Origin: Serpula lacrymans var. lacrymans S7.9
Taxonomy: Eukaryota; Basidiomycota; Agaricomycetes; Boletales; Serpulaceae
Length of the DNA: 64,000 nt
Assembly: GCF_000218685.1 (NCBI RefSeq)
Contig: NW_006763291.1
Location: 2,698,308 to 2,762,307, forward strand
Reading direction: 5' to 3'
Position 1 is the stretch's first letter; each line of letters opens with the position of its first letter. Below, in pieces: positions 55,830 through 64,000 of this stretch. The translations under genes were made by a program, and so were the position numbers. The notes under the pieces are model-generated. The model was not told where the DNA came from, made no database searches, and was given only the letters and a program-made list of their open reading frames with translations.

Positions 55830-56022
55830 TATTCACGATTTGGAGGCTTAGAAAGCAACTCATACAATACTGTGCCATTATAATAGCTATATGTACCACT
55901 TGATCTTTTCATGAGGTTGTACTAGTTCAGATTGTTATTCTTTTGTTCATTTAGACTTGGACACACTCTTGTACTAGATTTTATTCGCCCTTTAGCCATA
56001 TACACGATAGGCAGAATATAAC

Positions 56023-58265
56023 CTATGGAATCCACATCATTTTCTTGATAAATGCCAAAAGATCGACGTCTGACAGTTTCCTGAGATCCTTGGACCGGTC
56101 GACGCCCTGTTTAATCATCAGCACATCAAAAAAACTAAAGCCTGCAAAATGGAAGCACTGACCGCTTTTTGTGAAGCACGAATGACTTGCAGTGCAATGT
56201 CAGCACTAATATCCCTGATGCGCTCAATTCGTGGATATACAAGATCTAACTTATGTTCCTCAGGCGTGAGTGAATTTGCCAAACCAAGAGCCGATGCTTC
56301 CACCATGCTATCTGTCACAGAAGATGCGCGAGACAAGATAGCGCCCAAGCCAAGGCCTAAAGACGATGTCAGACAGCTCCTCCAGAGATGGTAGATGAGC
56401 CATACCGGGGAAGATATACATGTTGTTGCCTTGTCCCGGGATAAGGGTACGGCCATTGTATTCCATCTCAGGGAAGGGTGACCCGGAAGCAAAAATTACG
56501 CTCCCTTGAGACCACTCGACCGCCTCGCCAAATTCACACTCAGAGAGTCTGACGGGATTAGATAAGGGGAATACAATAGGCTTTTCGTTCAGAGTGGCCA
56601 TAGTTTTGATCACTTGTTGGTTGAATGCGCTCTACAGAACCATTAGTACTTGAATCGAAAAATATCACTCATAATCTTACTTTAATGGTGGAGAGTCCAA
56701 GCAACGCAGTTGGTTTGACATAGGAGATGATGTCCACGAGGTTGGTTATTGGAGATCCTGTGTAATCCTGTCGAGAGAAATCTAGATGAAGTTGAGAAAT
56801 CTGCAAACTAGACGGGAAAAAAAGAAGTAGCGTACACTTCTTATGTTCTGCCATTGCACCCCGCCCATTGTACACAAGACCTTGCGAGTCAACAAGCCAA
56901 ATACGTTTGCGTGCCTCATCAACAGAAAGTCCAGCGTTTGTGAAGAAACTGAGTAGCTGCATGGCTACACCAACACCTGCTGAACCTGCTCCTAAAAATA
57001 GGATACGGTGGGAAGTAAGCGGGCGACCGGATGCCTGAGATGAAAGCCTCGCGGCATTGATGAACCCGGCAAGCACGACAGCACCAGTGCCTTGGATGTC
57101 ATCATTAAACAGGGGATACTGATTGCGGAATCTCTCGAGATACATAAACGCGTGGTCGGTTGAGAAGTCCTGATAAGATTTTCAGGTCAGCGAATCTGTG
57201 TCTGGCAAAAATGGACAAACCTCAAATTGGACCAAAAGTTTTGGGAAAGTAACAGACATTTCGTGCATGAACTCATCCATGAACGCAGTCATTTCTTCAT
57301 CACTACCTCGTTTCTGTCGGAGGCCAAGATATAGAGGATCGTCGAGGAATGCCTGATTGTTTGTTCCCAGATCAAGGCATATAGGAATCGTGGATGAAGG
57401 TCGTATTCTACGACCTGTCAGCGAAATGCTGAACTCCCTACAGGAAACACGCTCACCCAGCACCTGCAACATATAAAGAAAGTTTTCCAATAGAGATTGG
57501 CATACCGTTCACGCCAAGGTCGCCGAGGCCAAGAATACGAGACCCTGGAAAGGTTTTTCTTTAATGCAGTTGTTATATCTATCATCCAAACCCGCATACC
57601 GTCTGTAACCACACTGATACGTGCTTCGTCCTTTCGGGACCAATTACGAAGGATAGCACCAATCTTTCCCTTATCCTTGATTGATATGAACTGGATATAT
57701 GCGTCAAACGACTATCTGCAGCAACAAAGGGTGGGTGTCTTACCAGTCCCTCAGGCCTTCTGAAATTACGAGAGAATTGCAGACATGCATCTCCCACTGT
57801 AGGGGTATAGACAAGAGGTGTGATTTCCTGGAAGCAGACATTCATTTCGGAATATCAAATATATTCAGGCCACCTACAGGCATGTTAGCCAGACATAGTT
57901 TATAGAATATGTTTTCATCTGCATCCTTCAGTTGTGTAAGGTATATGTACTTTTCGATGGGTTTATCTTTTGAACGCAATTGCGCAAGGCACCTTTCTGC
58001 GTGAATGGAGTCGCTGAATGCAGGGGGCATCGAACCATGGGCAGGCTTTGGAGGCGCTATCGTCCCAGACATTTGAGGTCCATTCCATACGCATACAATT
58101 GAAACGATGTGCTTACGTTGGGGTTGCAATCTGAGTTTCTGAACGCCATTAGACCAATATGGGGTGAGGACTATAGTCATGATAAATAGATACGAGTGGG
58201 TCAACCAATAGAGAGAAATGTGGCGACGTTGGGGAGGAGTTTTCGAGGCCAAGTATTCTTCCCAT
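56023..58265 (-). CDS. MAE1: NAD-type malic enzyme
   Basis: Oxidative decarboxylation of L-malate to pyruvate with NAD(P) reduction, usually mitochondrial in fungi. The start at 58265 ([12 protein letters not shown]) joins in frame through two short introns to [20 protein letters not shown]. Landmarks are [59 protein letters not shown]-type and [15 protein letters not shown] segments. The Rossmann motif [18 protein letters not shown], then [20 protein letters not shown] and [14 protein letters not shown] follow. The last exon ends IKKMMWIP and a TAG at 56023. There is no obvious long mitochondrial presequence and the usual N-terminal GLLPP block was not found, so the 5' end may be slightly different. 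All catalytic blocks are intact. Confidence 0.88.
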
Positions 58266-61200
58266 TGTCGTTTTGTGATCTATATATACTGTAGGAAAGT
58301 CGAGGGTAGTCGGGGACAACGATGAGACGAAGCATGAGAAAGGTAATCATTGGCTGGGTTAGCTGCGGAACTGCTCAAACAAGGATATAACACTGCACCT
58401 GATCCTGATGGTGAAGATATAGTATTTCATCTGTCCAGTTAGAAAGGTGTTAGGGCCTGAATGCGATGATGGAAACATGGGCGCTTCTGAGTCGTGGCAA
58501 TCTTATATAGCACTTGATAATGAAGGAGTTGAAAATATCTCACTTGAAGAGCATTTCCCTAGAGAGAACGTGGCAGGTATGAGATGCTCTCTCAGGTTGC
58601 TGGGATATCGATGCTGGAGGGTAAAGTTAGACGCGCCCCGAGTACTGAGCTAAGCGCCCCTTGTTGCTCTCCTACCACGATGACAACCACGACAGCGGAT
58701 CACTATCTGGATCTCAACTACAGCCTCAGGCTGCAACAGCTCACATGTTCAAGCCCTGTTCAGTTCGTAGACATGCCCAGTTATTCAGTGACGACAACGA
58801 TCATCCATCATACGGGCATCATACGGGGCGTCGAACCAATAACTTTGAAGCAGTGTTTCAGTCCTAACTCGCTCGTAAACGCATTGATGCGAGACTTCTA
58901 CAGATATCTGAGGTCGGTTATGTTGATTGACGCCTTTTTTGACCCGTTTTTGCCTGTTAAAAAGATTCGTGATGACTTATGAGTCCGTCACTATCAGCCT
59001 GACAGTGGACTACTTTGCTCGCAATTTTCAGACACCGCCGTCCTGTTACATACCACTAACATGGCGTATTTCGAGTCCCGAGGCATAATATTTCATAGAT
59101 CGTGAACCATCGTGAAGAAAGTACAGCACAATATATGTATGGAGCTTTTTGCTTGAAGTTATCAGGGCTTATCTGCAACACAACTCTTTTTAAGTGCCCA
59201 TCTGGGGACAATATCGTGTTTTCGTGTTCCACAAGGTACGCACCTCATCGAACTTGCTTTTTGCGTTTTTCTGGATCTAGACATATCATTGACTGATGTA
59301 AAAGAGATAATGAACCCTCCTAGATTACTTGTGTTTTACCATCAGTAGTATTCTTTCCGGAGTTCTGTCTTCTCCTTCGGCAAAAGTCTGACAGTACGTC
59401 TCAGGGCAGTGCGAGGTCTCATGATTTTGAAGACTAGACAAACACCGTTTCATCTTATTGAAAACCGCATGTGTTGATCTCAAAACTAACCTTGCTTATC
59501 ATGATACGATATGGGCATTGATTGCGAGTGCAGTCAAGCTAGTAGGCATCTGCCGCTGATTTGTGCCTTGTTTCATTCTATGTAGTTCCACAGCATCACC
59601 TATGCTCCAGATATAATCGGTCATCTTGATATTCGCCCCGTTCCATGTCAGCACATCATGGGGTGAGTGCATATATCCACTCAGGTATTCTAGAATTAGG
59701 CTGATAGAGTGCCAGATCTCTACACCTTTCGGACTCAGCTTGTGCTATTGCTCTCATCTAACGTAATCGGTCCGTACTCAAGTGTGCTACGCACTTCGTT
59801 TACTGTCATCATGTTCATGTGGAGGAGGTTAATCCGCTGACTACTTTGAAATTCGCGAGGACTACCCAATAGGCCAGGTGCTCTTGAAATGCCATGGAGT
59901 ACGCGTGATACAGCCCTTCGACGTCCTATATTACCCGGCCCACTGATCATAGAAGTGAGGATCGCATAATTTTTCCCTACCCAAGTCTATGGTAGAGCAT
60001 TGGTGTCGCGTCATGCTACCATCATGCTAGACCGTTCGTCACGAGAGCAGAAGGCTTCTGCAGCGCGAAGCTGCGACACCACCACTTTCTTTTATCGTCA
60101 TCCTTCTTTCCGATGCGTAGGTTCTGGAGGATGGACTGATCAAAATAGTTGGGCGGCCGCATCTTCGGCCTACAGGACCGCCCTTGGCCGAGGCCTGATG
60201 TTCGAAATATTGCTAGCGCTCCGTCCCCATCAACCCCGTCCATAAAAGACGCTTTCAAACAATTTATTTGTACATGTCTTTGCTTTTTTATCCATGGCCG
60301 CCAACAGCGGGTCACACGGGTAGTTGTCTGACAGAACTGGTCATCGTGGTTCGTCTGAAAATGCAAGATAGGAGACTAGTAGGGATGAAGCCGCGTTTCA
60401 ACTCGGACCGAACCAGCTGGCATCACCCCTATGGCATGCTTTTTTGCCTTCTCGATGGCAGAAGGATGCAAGGAACGCTGGTAACTCCATGACGTTCCGA
60501 GCAAAGTCCTGACTTCATTACCAAAATCTCGTTCTTCGTGCCCTCTCAATCGCCGTTTTATGATGGTTAGCGTCCTTGGCTAGCTATCTCTCATTTTTTG
60601 GTCTTCTGTCCTCATTCAATACTCATGTGGCACCCCGAATCTGGCGATGGTACATTAGCCGAAATGCACACCATCCTCCCCTTACTACGGGCGCACACTG
60701 AAGAACATGCTCATTGCTAGCGAATTCTCTTCCTTCTCCGGTGATACGTCATTGATGTTTTTTACCAGCCTGCGTACTACTCGACTTCCCCCGTGTGCCC
60801 TTTTTTTTCACGATGTCTCTCGGCCCGCGTCCCCGCTGACCTCCCACTTTTGCCATCGTGTTATCCGGATTTTAACTGTACTCTTGACGTAAATCATCTC
60901 AAGGTGTGAACCTATTTTTCGTCAAGCGTGTTCTGCACCCAGTACTCTGGCGTTGATGTCTCTAGAACGTTGGAGCAAATATATTCTCCGATGTAACTTC
61001 CGTTTTCTTGATGGCGGCGATTGGAACAAACCATATTTTTGCATCTTGATTCGTAGTCTAAGCCACTCTAAAGCAGGGCATCGCGCTGCTCATTAATTAT
61101 CGAGGATGCTCCTCTCCCCCTTCTATGCCGAAACGTGTCTATCAACACCCTTTGAACTCCATCCAATCATACCTCTGTAATTCAGAGACTCCGACCCCGA

Positions 61201-61825
61201 TCAGCACGGCTTGCTAACGATAGCAAATTTTCCCTCGTCGCACCAAGGCTCGCACTCCTCCAGCTACCTTACGATGTGCCCACAGTAACTCACTTTGGTT
61301 TTTGATGGGCACGGATGCCGGCCCTATCCCCTTATACGACGAGGAATACACGCCCGGGCCGACCGGTAAATTCGAGGGGCTCGCAGTAGTGGTCCTACAT
61401 CCATTCCAGGTCCTCAGATCATCGAGCGAAGCACGTTCAATGCGTTGACGATAATCGGACCTGATACAACTGCCACACAAATGAACTAAAATTGACGGAC
61501 TCTGTTCCCGGCAAATTCCTTGTAGAAGAACTCCACCATGGCTTAAACAGGTACTCGAAACTTAGCACAGAATAGTGGACCCAAATCGCGATCTCAAGCA
61601 CTTTCTTCCTGCGTGCGGATCTCATATTATCCCCCCTCGTTACAAAGTGAAATTGCACCAGTCGTGACCAGTATGACAAATATAATTTCAGATACAGAGG
61701 ACGTCACAGCGATCGGAAAAGCGAGACCAGCTCCGATGATCATGTTTATCAGATAAACAACTACGCTTTGACATCCAACGAACACGTATACAAGTCGCGC
61801 GACCAGTTAAAAGGTTTCGATTGGA
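58266..61825. other. Gene-poor stretch of about 3.5 kb
   Basis: A coding-like fragment near 58480-58870 (listed separately) is the only hint of a gene. The rest contains short frames on both strands with no family motif, no long repeats I could see and no RNA gene. Parts such as 60.0-60.5 kb have higher G+C, but I cannot assign a function. Confidence 0.4.
58480..58867 (+). pseudogene. Possible small gene or relic
   Basis: A frame from an ATG at 58480 (MGASESWQSYIALDNEGVEN) runs to a GT donor after PRENVAG. A downstream stretch reads SYHDDNHDSGSLSGSQLQ with His/Asp/Gln-rich composition. The joins available by eye lead to early stops in one frame or leave the start unconnected, so this is more likely a relic than a functional gene. 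Confidence 0.25.
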
Positions 61826-63083
61826 TCACCGGCCCATCCAGCCCTTTGGATAGCACGAATCAGGATGGTTTTGATGCCAAGATTGAGCAGAAAATACTCA
61901 CCCCATCAACCACAAGGAGTTCACCACATACGTATTGACTAGCTGAACTTGCTAGAAATACAACTGGTCCGGCGAAGTCCTGAGGGTTGCCCCATCTCCC
62001 TGCGGGAATACGTTCCGAGATCTGTTTAAGGCGGACCGGATCTGCGAGCAATCTCTCGTTCCTAAAGAGAGGACAAGAAGATTAAAAAACCATAGACCGA
62101 ACAGGTGCACAAGAAAGGAGTGAACGATGACAGCGGAGATCCTGGCGTTTCGCTTTGACTATGCAAAAAGCATTCGGATCAGGGCATTCTCGAAGCAGAT
62201 GGGAGGCTCTGATAACTGCGTCGAAGATAACAAAAACAGATGGACTCACATATCAGTGGCAATATATCCTGGACAGATGCCATTAACCTGAATATTGTGC
62301 TGGCTCCATTCGTTGCTAAGAGCTTTTGTGAGCTGACCGACGGCACCCTTTGCAGCAGCATATGCTGGTACGGTTAGACCACCCTGAAAGGTAAGAAGAG
62401 AACAGAAATTGATGATTTTTCCCCTGCGGAGAGGGACCATGTGCTGGCCAGCTGCTTGGGATAGCAGCCAGACCGATTTGAGGTTGACATCGAGAACCTA
62501 AAAAGATAAACAATACGGTTTGGGAATTTGATTAAAAAGAGAAGGGAAATTAGCGCGAAGATGGAAACGCGAGGAGATAGGCAAACATACATCATCCCAA
62601 TCCTTCTCGCGGAAATCAACGCTCGGGGATCTCCGTTGTATACCAGCACAGTTGACAAGGACGTGGATATTACCGCCCATCGCATCAAGTGCCTTTGGAA
62701 AAAGTTCCCGGACTGCCTGCAAATCTCCCAGATCGCAATAGACGACGTGCGCGGTGGCCCCCAGGGCACGGATGGCATTGAAGGTGTCGAGGTTAGGGGT
62801 TTCTCCAGACTGGGGTTCTCGCTGGACGAGACAGATGGATGCTCCAGCCTGGGCAAGAGCAAGTGCGCAAGCAGCGCCTATGCCTGAGACGGGATAGAGT
62901 AAGGGATATTGAGGGGGTGGTAAGATAAATTGGACGAGATAAGAGTTGTTAGTGGCCGGCTAGTCGATCGAAGGAAGGGTGGCTGAAAAATAAATACGTA
63001 CCCCTCGTGGCACCAGTGATGAGGACGTTGTGGGATGCGAGAGAGAAGAGGTTTGGAGAAGGAACATGGGGAGAGGGATCCAT
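61826..63083 (-). CDS. Short-chain dehydrogenase/reductase, 2-deoxy-D-gluconate 3-dehydrogenase (KduD) type
   Basis: A classical SDR oxidoreductase using NAD(P). The start ATG at 63083 gives [15 protein letters not shown]. The cofactor motif [19 protein letters not shown] (intron inside) follows, then [18 protein letters not shown] and [13 protein letters not shown]. The catalytic part is [28 protein letters not shown] (Ser and YxxxK). [12 protein letters not shown] and [21 protein letters not shown] follow. The C-terminal VVDGGWMGR is completed by the last small exon, with the stop at 61826. The PAGRWG-PQD-AG and DGGW blocks point to the KduD-like sugar-acid branch, but substrate cannot be fixed from sequence. 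It is divergent from the polyol dehydrogenase gene to its right. Confidence 0.88.
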
Positions 63084-63631
63084 GATGAACACCAGCTGGA
63101 GACTCACATGGAAGAGAATATAATGAGTTTTTGTAGTATACTGGGATGTAGACACGAATACAATCGAGCCTATTCAGGACTGTTCAGTATATCGGGGCCT
63201 AGACTGGCGCCTACCCCGCATCGGACCACGACCCGGAGATCCGATATATTTAGGTTTGGCAAAGTAGGTTAAACATGATTAATAATATATAGGGTGAGCC
63301 CGATGTTACTTGGCTCTTCTGACGCAAATGCAACAGGGAGGGAAGAATGAAGAAAACAGGTCGAGACTGCGCGGGTATGGCAGGGAAACGCACAAATTGG
63401 GTGTATTTATGGATGGAAATGGAAAATAGAAGAATTATGTGTGTGACTGTTCTTAAATTCAGGGTTTTGTCGGTGCATGTCACGCGTGCGGTGACCGGAC
63501 CGGATATGTTCTCCTGTTCTCCAGCTATTCTTCGCACCGAGATGTCCTCCTCACGAGACTATCCATACTCTCGATCCTTTATAAGGTCATGCAAATGTAC
63601 GTACATCACTCCTCCTCCCTCTTCCTCCCAA
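63084..63631. promoter_or_regulatory. Shared divergent promoter region of the two dehydrogenase genes
   Basis: 548 bases separate the start codons of the SDR (minus) and the zinc dehydrogenase (plus). Both are predicted sugar or polyol oxidoreductases, so joint control is plausible. I see a gatcctttataagg TATA-like box near 63574, about 55 bp before the plus-strand start, but no defined operator. Confidence 0.45.
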
Positions 63632-64000
63632 ATGTCTCCAGTCGCACTCCCCACACAGCGCGCCATCGTCCTCCACGGTCCACGAGACCTCCGCCCAGAG
63701 GAGCGTAGCGTCTGGCCCCCACAACACAACCATGCCCAGGTCGCCGTCATGTCCACTGGCCTCTGCGGAAGTGACCGTATGTCCTATGTCTTCTAAGCCC
63801 ATGTCTTCTCATATAACTTTCTTACACAGTGCACTATTATCTCGAGGGTCGCAACGGCGACTTCGCCCTTCAAGCTCCTCTCGTTCTCGGCCACGAGTCT
63901 GCTGGAATCGTCACTGCGGTCGGCCCAGGCGTAAAAAACCTTATCACCGGTCAGCGCGTCGCTATTGAGGCTGGCATCATGTGCAACCACTGCGACTACT
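63632..64000 (+). CDS. Zinc-dependent polyol (sorbitol/xylitol/arabinitol) dehydrogenase, partial
   Basis: N-terminal part of a medium-chain dehydrogenase, cut by the window end. Exon 1 is 63632-63776 and exon 2 starts at 63830. Visible are AIVLHGPRDLRPEER, TGLCGSD|LHYYLEGRNGDF (catalytic zinc Cys, intron inside the Leu codon), LVLGHESAGIVTAVG (zinc His-Glu) and VAIEAGIMCNHCDY, the start of the structural zinc loop. The CGSD-LHYY pattern is typical of the sorbitol/xylitol/L-arabinitol dehydrogenase group. The exact substrate is not decidable. Confidence 0.88.

Overview
The window looks like nuclear DNA of a mushroom-forming basidiomycete (Agaricomycetes). Every recognisable host gene is split by short introns, mostly 49-65 nt with GT-AG borders. 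The products are fungal: a riboflavin synthase, PET100, DUF1770- and DUF3455-type proteins, a caspase-fold metacaspase, a Zn2Cys6 regulator and an ABCC transporter. The mobile DNA is Ty3/gypsy with chromodomain integrases, plus a decayed gene resembling the agaric-specific DUF6589 family. I saw no bacterial-style operons, CRISPR array, rRNA or convincing tRNA. A 217-base assembly gap (N) lies at 19070-19286.

Host block 1 (1-17 kb). In order: the 5' end of an acidic protein; two tandem PLP-dependent serine-dehydratase paralogs (1273-2709, 5766-7193) with the same intron pattern, flanking a single-pass membrane protein and riboflavin synthase (4469-5348); PET100 (minus); glutamate decarboxylase (minus); the GPI deacetylase PIG-L/GPI12 (minus), head-to-head with a DUF1770-like gene; a secreted DUF3455 protein (minus); and a metacaspase (minus). 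Two introns in this block need GC-AG splicing to keep the conserved protein frame.

Repeat-rich stretch (17-20.3 kb). It holds a four-unit array of 10-bp palindromes at about 21-bp spacing, 29-bp direct repeats, and a terminal-inverted-repeat (fold-back) element whose centre is the assembly gap. It is followed by a membrane protein and the DNA primase small subunit PRI1 (21613-23068, minus).

Nested transposon block (23.7-41.9 kb). A decayed DUF6589-like gene is split by a full-length gypsy element (Element 1, 23849-32482, target duplication aggac), by a 982-bp solo LTR (33201-34182, duplication ttaac) and by a second gypsy element (Element 2, 34543-41929, no target duplication). Element 1 has an intact 1398-aa pol, a broken gag and an unusual 1.9-kb gag-pol spacer. 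Element 2 has a mutated gag and pol, a further solo LTR inside its integrase, and an intact third ORF downstream of pol. That ORF encodes a 426-aa protein with a retroviral-type CCHC knuckle and a second Cys/His cluster, and is the most unusual coding feature in the window.

Host block 2 (43-64 kb). An intron-rich ABCC-type ABC transporter is followed on the same strand by a Zn2Cys6 transcription factor and a Ser/Gly-rich single-pass membrane protein, then NAD-type malic enzyme (minus). A gene-poor stretch of about 3.5 kb leads to an SDR of the 2-deoxy-gluconate-dehydrogenase type (minus), divergent from a zinc-dependent polyol dehydrogenase cut by the window edge. All functional calls come from reading translated exons by eye; splice sites were chosen so that conserved family motifs stay in frame.
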